NCBI GenBank assembly: GCA_900546745.1 | Contig: URDT01000039.1 | Coordinates: 1-11,102, forward strand | DNA length: 11,102 nucleotides | Direction of reading: 5' to 3' | Source: an uncultured Mycoplasmatota bacterium | Lineage (GTDB): Bacteria > Bacillota_I > Bacilli_A > RF39 > UBA660 | Part shown: positions 1 through 5,713 of the stretch, piece after piece | How positions within the stretch are numbered: the first letter of the stretch is position 1 | Layout of the letters: each line of letters starts with the position of its first letter | Notes under the pieces: generated by a model | What the model saw: the letters and a program-made list of their open reading frames with translations, nothing else | Databases searched by the model: none | What the model was told of the DNA's origin: nothing | Position numbers and translations under genes: made by a program

Positions 1-629
1 AAGATAATAAAATAATAGTAGTTGATCAAAAGACATGTACAGTACCAGAAAATAATTATATTGTTTATTTAGATAATGAATCAACAGCTGAAAATAACAG
101 CCAAGAATTAATAGCAAGATTAGAAAAATTAGAAACAACTATAAAAGAACAAACAAAAGAAATCAATGTCTTAAAATCAGAAAAAGCAAATACCAAAGAA
201 ATTACAAGTTCTATTAATAATCTAACAGCTACTCATAATAATGACTTAGGTATTATCAGAAGTAATATTAATCAATTGACAGAAAATGTGAGTCTAGTAA
301 ATAATATGGTGTATTTAGGAGAAACTAGAGATATACAAACAGCTTATAATTTAAAGCAACCATTTACAGACTTTAAGAAAATTTCTATACAGATTATTTT
401 TTATTCAATAGATAAGACTTATGAATTTAGGGTGACACAAGAATTGTCCGTTAGAGAAATAACAAATATGCAAATAAATGGATCTAAATGGGCAATTTCG
501 TATTTTGAATCACCTCAAAAATATGTTTATTCTTATGGACAATTTTATGGCAATCAAACATTTGCTCTAGGAGATTTAGGAGGAACAGGATTTATTGCCG
601 ATCGTGTTGCTGTATGGGGTATTTATTAA
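1..629 (+). CDS. Partial coiled-coil protein with phage-tail-like C-terminal domain (3' end only)
   Basis: The frame is open from base 3 to the TAA at 627-629 with no stop, so this is the last ~208 residues of a gene that begins left of the window. A TTG or ATG inside it (276, 306) is unlikely to be the true start. Three parts are visible. A short leading segment ends near residue 28. A Lys/Glu/Leu-rich heptad stretch follows (about residues 33-90, with LIARLEKLETTIKEQ) and is a likely trimeric or dimeric coiled coil. The last ~110 residues look like a beta-rich domain that ends in AVWGIY. Coiled coil plus a C-terminal beta domain ending in a hydrophobic -GIY/-GIK type tail is common in phage tail-fibre, baseplate and receptor-binding proteins. 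That is a resemblance by architecture, not a family match. It may be the edge of a prophage or a remnant. A surface protein of the host is the alternative. Confidence 0.55.
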   Translation, partial: DNKIIVVDQKTCTVPENNYIVYLDNESTAENNSQELIARLEKLETTIKEQTKEINVLKSEKANTKEITSSINNLTATHNNDLGIIRSNINQLTENVSLVNNMVYLGETRDIQTAYNLKQPFTDFKKISIQIIFYSIDKTYEFRVTQELSVREITNMQINGSKWAISYFESPQKYVYSYGQFYGNQTFALGDLGGTGFIADRVAVWGIY

Positions 630-637
630 AATTAATT

Positions 638-704
638 TTATAAACTAATATTATAAACTAATATTATAATTCATTATAACAATCTCAAAAGTATTAGTTC
701 ATAA
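638..704. repeat. 13-bp tandem repeat with an inverted third copy
   Basis: The unit TTATAAACTAATA occurs at 638-650 and 651-663, followed by a six-base partial copy to 669. An inverted copy, TATTAGTTCATAA, lies at 692-704 with one mismatch, so the second unit could pair with it to form a 13-bp stem around a 28-base loop. There is no U-run directly after it, so it is not itself a good terminator. It lies in the gap between the phage-like gene and lexA. Its role is unknown. It could be a 3'-UTR structure or a scar of integration. Confidence 0.6.
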
Positions 705-706
705 TC

Positions 707-739
707 AAAAAAATAGGACTTAAATAATCCTATTTTTTT
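707..739. terminator. Bidirectional intrinsic terminator between convergent genes
   Basis: AAAAAAATAGGA (707-718) and TCCTATTTTTTT (728-739) form a perfect 12-bp stem with a nine-base loop. The A-run on one side and the T-run on the other give a U-tract in both directions. It sits one base beyond the lexA stop codon on the minus strand and about 80 bases after the phage-like gene on the plus strand, so it can end both transcripts. Confidence 0.85.
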
Positions 740-740
740 A

Positions 741-1358
741 TTAAATTTTACGATAAAGACCAATGGCTTTTCCTAAAATAGTAACATTATCTAAAATGAT
801 TGGATCCATAGTGTCATTTTCTGGTTGTAAGCGGAAATAACCATCCTCCTTGTAGAAAGTCTTTAAAGTAACCTCATTTTCATCCGTCATAGCAACTACA
901 ATTTCTCCATTACGAGCTGTATTTCTTTTTTCTACAATTACAATATCTCCATCTAAAATTCCTGCATTAATCATACTGCATCCACTAACATTTAGAGTGA
1001 ATACCTCTTTATTTTTAGGAATTAAGTAAGATGGTAAAGCAAAATACTCATCAGGATGCTCAATTGCTTCAATAGGGCTACCAGCTGTAATCTTACCAAG
1101 CAATGGTACTTCAACAGTTAACTCATTATTTTTAGCAAATTCATTTTCTACTAACAATTCAATCGCTCTGTTTTTAGCATCTTGTCTTTTGATAAATCCT
1201 TTTTGTTCAAGATTTGCTAAATGAGCATGAATCGTAGCAGGTGATGATAAATTTAAAGCAGTTCCTATCTCTCTAATCGTTGGAGGATATCCATGTGAAA
1301 CCATATATTCCTTAATATAATCTAAAATTTCACTTTGTCTTTTAGTAAGTTTTTCCAT
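741..1358 (-). CDS. lexA: LexA, SOS transcriptional repressor
   Basis: This is the SOS-response repressor. It binds as a dimer to SOS boxes and cuts itself when RecA filaments form after DNA damage. The 205-residue length is normal. The N-terminal winged helix (about 1-70) has the family opening LTKRQSEILDYI and the recognition region PPTIREIGTALNLSS. The self-cleavage site Ala92-Gly93 lies in GKITAGSP. The catalytic Ser128 lies in GCSMINAGILDGD, and Lys166 in EVTLKTF. The residue before the serine motif is Cys, where Asp or Glu is usual; both catalytic residues are kept. The start at 1358 is supported by AAGGAGG five bases upstream. Its promoter carries a LexA box, so autorepression is expected. 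The neighbouring divergent gene shares the control region. Confidence 0.97.
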   Translation of the reverse strand: MEKLTKRQSEILDYIKEYMVSHGYPPTIREIGTALNLSSPATIHAHLANLEQKGFIKRQDAKNRAIELLVENEFAKNNELTVEVPLLGKITAGSPIEAIEHPDEYFALPSYLIPKNKEVFTLNVSGCSMINAGILDGDIVIVEKRNTARNGEIVVAMTDENEVTLKTFYKEDGYFRLQPENDTMDPIILDNVTILGKAIGLYRKI

Positions 1359-1385
1359 TGTGACCTCCTTCTTAACTTCAACTAC

Positions 1386-1414
1386 ATTTTATCATAAAAG
1401 AAGTGTAAAGTCAA
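1386..1414 (-). promoter_or_regulatory. lexA promoter
   Basis: Read on the minus strand, TTGACT (1409-1414) and TAAAAT (1386-1391) are separated by exactly 17 bases, with TG one base before the -10 (TGATAAAAT). Transcription should start near 1379, giving a leader of about 20 bases. A LexA box overlaps the -35 element. Confidence 0.8.
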
Positions 1415-1425
1415 ACTTTTGTTCG
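1412..1425. promoter_or_regulatory. LexA box 1, overlapping the lexA -35
   Basis: CAAACTTTTGTTCG matches the Gram-positive SOS box CGAAC-N4-GTTCG at nine of ten fixed positions; the mismatch is at the second base. It overlaps bases 1412-1414 of the lexA -35 hexamer, where bound LexA would block RNA polymerase. It lies 10 bases upstream of the -35 of the divergent promoter. Confidence 0.8.
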
Positions 1426-1434
1426 TTAACGCAA

Positions 1435-1463
1435 TTGACACGAAATAATGTTCGTGTTATAGT
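1435..1463 (+). promoter_or_regulatory. Strong SOS promoter of the 46-codon gene
   Basis: A consensus -35, TTGACA (1435-1440), a 17-base spacer and TATAGT (1458-1463) form a near-ideal promoter, with an extended -10 TG at 1455-1456. A LexA box fills most of the spacer, so the promoter should be tightly off until LexA is cleaved. Confidence 0.85.
1441..1454. promoter_or_regulatory. LexA box 2, inside the promoter spacer
   Basis: CGAAATAATGTTCG matches CGAAC-N4-GTTCG at nine of ten fixed positions, with A for C at the fifth base. It lies wholly between the -35 and -10 of the divergent promoter. Its centre is 29 bases, close to three helical turns, from the centre of box 1. Confidence 0.85.
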
Positions 1464-1488
1464 GGAGATAACATAGGAGGTATGCAAT

Positions 1489-1629
1489 ATGTTAGAAGTA
1501 ATAAAAAGTAAAAGTATGATTGTGGTAATGATTTTAGTTTTGGGGGTTGCTTATTTTAGTGCAGCACAAACCACAAATTTGAATGATGGGTATAATTCTA
1601 ATTCAATAATTATTAATAATATGAATTAA
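1489..1629 (+). CDS. SOS-controlled 46-aa membrane or secreted micro-protein, YneA/SosA-like position
   Basis: The 46-codon frame starts at the ATG at 1489, eight bases after a full AGGAGG (1475-1480), and ends at TAA 1627-1629. The earlier ATG at 1482 is one base from the ribosome site and gives only nine codons. The peptide has a short charged N-terminus (MLEVIKSKS), one hydrophobic segment at about residues 10-25 (MIVVMILVLGVAYFSA), and a polar Asn-rich tail of about 20 residues. The SAA before Gln27 could be a signal peptidase site, so it is either a single-pass membrane protein or an exported peptide. The promoter with an internal LexA box and the divergent placement beside lexA match B. 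subtilis yneA and S. aureus sosA, which are SOS cell-division inhibitors. It lacks a LysM domain and is shorter than both. Division inhibition is therefore inferred from context, not from sequence similarity. Confidence 0.8.
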   Translation: MLEVIKSKSMIVVMILVLGVAYFSAAQTTNLNDGYNSNSIIINNMN

Positions 1630-1632
1630 AGG

Positions 1633-1661
1633 TTTATAAACAAGATAAAATTTGTTATAAT
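1633..1661 (+). promoter_or_regulatory. Promoter of the PF01594-family transporter gene
   Basis: TATAAT at 1656-1661 is preceded by TG in extended -10 position (TGTTATAAT). A weak -35, TTTATA (1633-1638), lies 17 bases upstream. Transcription would begin near 1668, just ahead of the ATG at 1679. No terminator is visible between the SOS micro-gene and this promoter, so read-through from the SOS promoter is possible. Confidence 0.6.
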
Positions 1662-1678
1662 ACTTATTGGTGATGACG

Positions 1679-2821
1679 ATGTTAAAAAAATTAAAACAAC
1701 GTAATGAAGAATTAAATATTGAAAAAATTAACGACACAGTTAGTTTACTGCATAATATTTTAAAAATAGCTTATGTTTTTATTATCATAGGGGCAATCTT
1801 TTTAATTATTAAAGTGTGCCAAGAATTAAACTTAAAAAGTATCATTTTAGTAATATTAAAAACATTGGCACCTTTATTTATTGGTTTGTTTTTAGCTTGG
1901 TTGTTTGCTCCAATTGTAAAAAAAATGCAAAAAAAGGGAATCAAAAGAAGTCTTGGAACAACTATTGTATATGTTATTTTTATAGGTTTTTTAGTAATAT
2001 TAGTTTGTTCTATTATTCCAGTATTAACACATCAAATCAATGACTTTGTTGCTACTATGCCATCTATTTTTGATAGTATGAAAACTTGGGTCAATAAATT
2101 GTTTGATAACTTAAATAATATTGAGGGATTAGATGCCATGAGCTTTAAAAATAAGTTATTTGAAAAAATTGAGGTTTATGGTACTTCTTTGACAACATCG
2201 CTTCCTGAGATAACAGTGAATACATTAAAAACTTTCTTTTCAGGAATCGGTAGTTTTGTAGTAGGATTAATTATTGGATTTTATTTATTAATAGGCTTTG
2301 ATAATGCTGGAGAATTACTAATTACTTTACTCCCTAAAAAAATCCAAAAAGACGCTAGAGAACTTAGTAATGAAATGAATAATTCACTTAGAAAATTCAT
2401 TAATGGTGCTATTGTAGATGCAATTTTCGTGTTTATTATTACATCCATAACTTTTTTGATTGTTGGATTAAAAGCACCATTATTATTTGGTCTTTTCTGT
2501 GCAATTACAAATGTAATTCCTTATGCTGGTCCATATATTGGAGGAACACCAGCTGTTATTGTTGGATTTTCACAAGGAACAATCACAGGTGTATTAACAT
2601 TAATAGCGATTGTTATTATTCAATTCCTAGAAGGAAATTTCTTACAACCAGTGATTATGAGCAAAACGACAAAACTACATCCTGTTACAATCATGGTTGG
2701 ATTATTAATATTCGGTCATTTCTTTGGAATTATTGGTATGCTAATATCGACTCCAGTAATTGCTGTTTGTAAATCAGTTCTAATGTTTTTTATTGATAAA
2801 TTTGAAATTGAGATTTTTTAA
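1679..2821 (+). CDS. AI-2E transporter family (PF01594) multi-pass membrane protein
   Basis: This is a polytopic membrane protein of the family once named for autoinducer-2 export (YdiK/YtvI/TqsA type). Members have been linked to AI-2 export or Na+/H+ exchange, so the substrate here is unknown. There are two membrane spans near each of residues 25-50 and 55-80, one near 95-115, and a cluster from about 185 to the C-terminus. The family hallmarks are clear: NVIPYAGPYIGG (about 278-289) and EGNFLQPVIM followed by LHP (about 318-335). The ATG at 1679 (380 aa) is preferred because GGTGA (1669-1673) precedes it by five bases. The in-frame TTG, GTG and ATG at 1667, 1670 and 1673 lie at or before the predicted transcript start. 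The gene ends three bases before the next. Confidence 0.9.
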   Translation: MLKKLKQRNEELNIEKINDTVSLLHNILKIAYVFIIIGAIFLIIKVCQELNLKSIILVILKTLAPLFIGLFLAWLFAPIVKKMQKKGIKRSLGTTIVYVIFIGFLVILVCSIIPVLTHQINDFVATMPSIFDSMKTWVNKLFDNLNNIEGLDAMSFKNKLFEKIEVYGTSLTTSLPEITVNTLKTFFSGIGSFVVGLIIGFYLLIGFDNAGELLITLLPKKIQKDARELSNEMNNSLRKFINGAIVDAIFVFIITSITFLIVGLKAPLLFGLFCAITNVIPYAGPYIGGTPAVIVGFSQGTITGVLTLIAIVIIQFLEGNFLQPVIMSKTTKLHPVTIMVGLLIFGHFFGIIGMLISTPVIAVCKSVLMFFIDKFEIEIF

Positions 2822-2824
2822 AAT

Positions 2825-3361
2825 ATGAAAACAAAGATATTTATTATTGCTGGAAAAGCTGGAACGGGAAAAAATGAAGTTGCAAAAATTTTAAAAGAAA
2901 TTTATCAAGATAAAAATAAAACAACAATCAATGTGGCTTATGCTTCATATTTGAAAGAGTATGCTAAAAATATTTTAGGTTGGAATGGAAATGAACAAAC
3001 TAAACCAAGAGATTTCTTACAACATATTGGAGTAGATATTGTAAAAAAAATCGATAGTAAAATGTTAATTCATAGAGTTATAGAAGATATTCAAGTCTAT
3101 AGTCATTACTTTGATATTATTACAATTTCAGATGCTCGTTTTAAAGAAGAAATAGAAGATGTTAAACACCAATTTCCAAACGTAGTAGTAATTCATATTT
3201 TAGAAAAAGATAATAATCTAACACAACAACAAAAACAACATGTTACAGAAACAGCACTGGATCATTATAATAACTATGATTATGAAATTTCAAATAATGG
3301 AACAATAGAAGAGTTAAAACAAAAATTAGTATCAATTGTAAAAGAGGTGGAATATGAATAA
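2825..3361 (+). CDS. P-loop kinase resembling phage-type deoxynucleoside monophosphate kinase
   Basis: This is a 178-residue P-loop NTPase, probably a nucleotide kinase. The Walker A motif GKAGTGKN is at residues 10-17; the residue after the Lys is Asn, where Ser or Thr is usual, and Asp/Asn is tolerated in dNMP-kinase-like proteins. TKPRDFLQHIG (59-69), ISDARFKEE (101-109) and the Thr-Glu-containing segment HVTETALD (139-146) match, from memory, the pattern of T4 gene-1-like dNMP kinases. The substrate would be a deoxynucleotide, but this is not proven by the sequence. The gene starts three bases after the transporter stop with only a weak ribosome site, so its translation may depend on the upstream gene. 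It overlaps the next gene by eight bases. Confidence 0.7.
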   Translation: MKTKIFIIAGKAGTGKNEVAKILKEIYQDKNKTTINVAYASYLKEYAKNILGWNGNEQTKPRDFLQHIGVDIVKKIDSKMLIHRVIEDIQVYSHYFDIITISDARFKEEIEDVKHQFPNVVVIHILEKDNNLTQQQKQHVTETALDHYNNYDYEISNNGTIEELKQKLVSIVKEVEYE

Positions 3362-3914
3362 AGTAATTGCTATTGTTGGAATGTGTGGAAGTGGCAAATC
3401 CATTGCTAGTGACTATTTCGAAAAAATAGGCTATGAAAAAGTTTATTTTGGTGGCGTTACTATGGACGTTCTAAAAGAAAAAAACTTAGAAATAAATCCG
3501 GAAAATGAGAAAAAAATTAGAGAAGAATTAAGAAAACAATATGGTATGGGTGCTTTTGCAAAAATATTACTTTCTAAAATTGAAGAATTAACAAAACAAA
3601 AGCCCGTTGTTTTAGATGGCTTATATTCTTGGGAAGAATTAAAAATTTTAAAAGAAAAATTTCAAGAACAATTAATTACTTTGGCAATCGTAGTGGATAA
3701 AGAAATACGCTATTCTCGATTAGAAAAAAGAGAAATACGGCCACTTTTAAATACTCAAGCTAAAAATAGAGATATTGCCGAAATTGAAAATCTACAAAAA
3801 GGTGGTCCTATTGTTTTTGCTGATTATTATATTTTCAATAATCAAGGAATGGAACAATATCAAAATGATTTAAAAAAATTTACAAAAGAAGTTTTAAAGG
3901 AGGAAGTTTTATGA
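3354..3914 (+). CDS. P-loop kinase-like protein, CoaE / UPF0200-like
   Basis: This 186-residue P-loop protein has Walker A GMCGSGKS at residues 9-16. Downstream segments resemble, from memory, the archaeal UPF0200 (dephospho-CoA kinase-like) group more than standard bacterial CoaE: NEKKIREELRKQYGMGAFAK (51-70), VVLDGLYSWEE (85-95), RYSRLEKR (119-126), and NRDIAEI followed by ADYYIFNNQG (138-165). It may phosphorylate a nucleotide or a CoA precursor; the substrate is not known. The ATG at 3354 has GAGGTG at 3344-3349 within the preceding gene, and the frames overlap by eight bases. Its stop TGA overlaps the alaS start in an ATGA, so coupled translation with alaS is likely. Confidence 0.7.
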   Translation: MNKVIAIVGMCGSGKSIASDYFEKIGYEKVYFGGVTMDVLKEKNLEINPENEKKIREELRKQYGMGAFAKILLSKIEELTKQKPVVLDGLYSWEELKILKEKFQEQLITLAIVVDKEIRYSRLEKREIRPLLNTQAKNRDIAEIENLQKGGPIVFADYYIFNNQGMEQYQNDLKKFTKEVLKEEVL

Positions 3915-5668
3915 ATTTAAAAGATTTATATATTAATTTTTTTGTTAGTAAAGGACATAAACAAATCCCAAGTGCCCCTGTAGTACCAGAAAATGACCCA
4001 AGTGTTTTATTTAATACAGCTGGAATGCAACCATTAATTCCTTATTTAATGGGACAACCACATCCATATGGAACGAGATTATGTGATTATCAAAAATGTA
4101 TTCGTACAAATGATTTAGAAGAAATTGGTGACAAAACACATCATACTTTTTTCGAAATGCTAGGAAATTGGAGCTTAGGAGATTACTTTAAAAATGAATC
4201 AATCGCTTATAGTTTTGAATTTTTAACAAGCATTTTAAAGATTCCTGTAGAACGCTTAGCTGTTACTGTTTTTGAAGGTGACAAAGATATTCCTAGAGAT
4301 GAAGTCTCAGCAAGTAGATGGAAAGAACTTGGAATACCAGAAAGTAGAATTGCTTATTTAGATGCAAGTAACAATTTTTGGATTGCTGGTGAATCAGGAC
4401 CATGTGGTGGTGATACAGAAATATTTTATTGGAGAAGTAATGATTCAATTCCTGAAAAATTCGACCCTGAAGATGATAGATGGGTTGAGATTTGGAATAA
4501 TGTATTTATGGAATTTTATAAAGATCAAGATGGAAAAGTTACAGAACTTCCTAAGAAAAATGTAGATACTGGAATGGGTTTAGAAAGAGTTGTTGCTGTA
4601 TTAGAAGGTGTGGACGATAATTATAAAACTTCTGTTTGGAAAAATATTATTCAGACATTAGAACAAATATCAAATCTTCCTTATGATGGTAATGAACAAA
4701 GTATGCGTATTATTGCCGATCATATTAGAACAGCAGTATTTATCAGTGCTGATCCAGCAGGAATTAAACCATCTAATACGGATCAAGGATATATTTTAAG
4801 AAGATTAATTAGAAGAGCTATTCGCCATGCTAAAAAATTAAATATTGATATTAATAGTGATTGGGAACAACAAATTGCGAAAGTAGTTCTAGATGAATAT
4901 TCTAAATACTATGTAGAATTAGAAGAAAATAAGGAAACTGTTTTAGAAGTACTAAAAAATGAAAAAATTAAATTTAATCGTACTTTAGAAAAAGGACTAA
5001 AAGAGTTTGAAAAAATAACAAATCATATTGAAAATCGTCAATTGAATAAAGATTTAGCTTTTAAATTATATGATACTTATGGTTTCCCAATTGAATTAAC
5101 AGTTGAATTAGCAACTGAAAAGGGAATTGAAGTAGATGTAGAAGGCTTTAAAGAAAAATTTAAAGCACATCAAGAATTATCTCGAACAGCTTCAGCAGGG
5201 AAATTTAAAGGTGGCTTATCTTCTAATAGTGATATTGAAATCAAATATCATACGGCTACTCATTTATTAAATGCTGCCTTGAAAATAACGGTAGGTCCAG
5301 AGGTTCATCAAAAAGGATCTAATATTACACCAGAACGTATGAGATTTGACTTTTCTTGTGATCATAAATTAACAGATGAAGAAAAAAAAGCAACAGAAGA
5401 TTTAGTAAACAAATGGATTCAAGAAGGATTAGACGTTACGATAGAAGAAATGAAAAAAGAAGAAGCTATTCATTCTGGAGCAGAATGTATGTTTATTGAA
5501 AAATATCCTGATATTGTAACTGTATATTCAATTGGAGAAGTATCGAAAGAATTATGTGGTGGACCACATGTAAAAAATACGAGTGAACTAGGACATTTTA
5601 AAATCAAAAAAGAAGAAGCAAGTAGTGCTGGTGTTAGAAGAATTAAAGCAATCTTAGAAGAAAAGTAG
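3911..5668 (+). CDS. alaS: Short-form alanyl-tRNA synthetase
   Basis: This enzyme charges tRNA-Ala with alanine. The catalytic part is complete: the FNTAGMQPLIPYLMG region (34-48), motif 2 in HHTFFEMLGNWSLGDYF (77-93), motif 3 GMGLERV (221-227), and the tRNA-recognition helices with ILRRLIRRAIRHAK (295-308). The editing core keeps all four zinc ligands, HTATH (447-451) and CGGPH (549-553). Standard AlaRS is about 875 residues; this is 585. Two parts are absent. One is the roughly 100-residue beta-barrel that normally lies between the HQ region (about 420) and HTATH; only about 22 residues remain. The other is the C-terminal C-Ala domain. The form resembles the compact AlaRS known from Patescibacteria (CPR). 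The gene begins in an ATGA overlap with the upstream kinase gene, and AAGGAGGA lies six bases before the ATG. The protein ends in a normal place, so it is not a frameshift remnant. Confidence 0.93.
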   Translation: MNLKDLYINFFVSKGHKQIPSAPVVPENDPSVLFNTAGMQPLIPYLMGQPHPYGTRLCDYQKCIRTNDLEEIGDKTHHTFFEMLGNWSLGDYFKNESIAYSFEFLTSILKIPVERLAVTVFEGDKDIPRDEVSASRWKELGIPESRIAYLDASNNFWIAGESGPCGGDTEIFYWRSNDSIPEKFDPEDDRWVEIWNNVFMEFYKDQDGKVTELPKKNVDTGMGLERVVAVLEGVDDNYKTSVWKNIIQTLEQISNLPYDGNEQSMRIIADHIRTAVFISADPAGIKPSNTDQGYILRRLIRRAIRHAKKLNIDINSDWEQQIAKVVLDEYSKYYVELEENKETVLEVLKNEKIKFNRTLEKGLKEFEKITNHIENRQLNKDLAFKLYDTYGFPIELTVELATEKGIEVDVEGFKEKFKAHQELSRTASAGKFKGGLSSNSDIEIKYHTATHLLNAALKITVGPEVHQKGSNITPERMRFDFSCDHKLTDEEKKATEDLVNKWIQEGLDVTIEEMKKEEAIHSGAECMFIEKYPDIVTVYSIGEVSKELCGGPHVKNTSELGHFKIKKEEASSAGVRRIKAILEEK

Positions 5669-5687
5669 AAATGTCTACTTTTTTTTG
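5661..5687 (+). terminator. Intrinsic terminator of the alaS operon
   Basis: AAAAGTAGA (5661-5669) pairs with TCTACTTTT (5674-5682) around a four-base loop, followed by a T-run to 5686. The alaS stop codon lies inside the stem. The next promoter's -10 starts within a few bases of the T-run. Confidence 0.8.
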
Positions 5688-5694
5688 CTATAAT
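5686..5694 (+). promoter_or_regulatory. Extended -10 promoter for the U32 gene pair
   Basis: TGCTATAAT at 5686-5694 is an extended -10 with a perfect TATAAT. No TTGACA-like -35 is present at 17 bases upstream (TAGAAA), as expected for extended -10 promoters. The predicted start is near 5701, about 13 bases before the ATG at 5714. Confidence 0.6.
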
Positions 5695-5713
5695 ACGTAC
5701 TGGATGTGAAAAT

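Noticed and set aside
276..629. A separate 117-codon gene starting at TTG 276
   Set aside because: The frame is open without a stop back to base 3, and no ribosome binding site precedes 276, so this is the tail of a larger gene.
638..669. CRISPR repeat
   Set aside because: The copies are only 13 bases, directly adjacent without spacers, and not repeated further.
1482..1511. ATG at 1482 as start of the SOS gene
   Set aside because: It is one base from AGGAGG and its frame ends after nine codons; the ATG at 1489 is eight bases away and opens 46 codons.
3911..5668. alaS as a truncated pseudogene
   Set aside because: The missing parts are internal and C-terminal domains, the frame is intact, all catalytic and zinc residues remain, and the end coincides with a stop codon inside a terminator.
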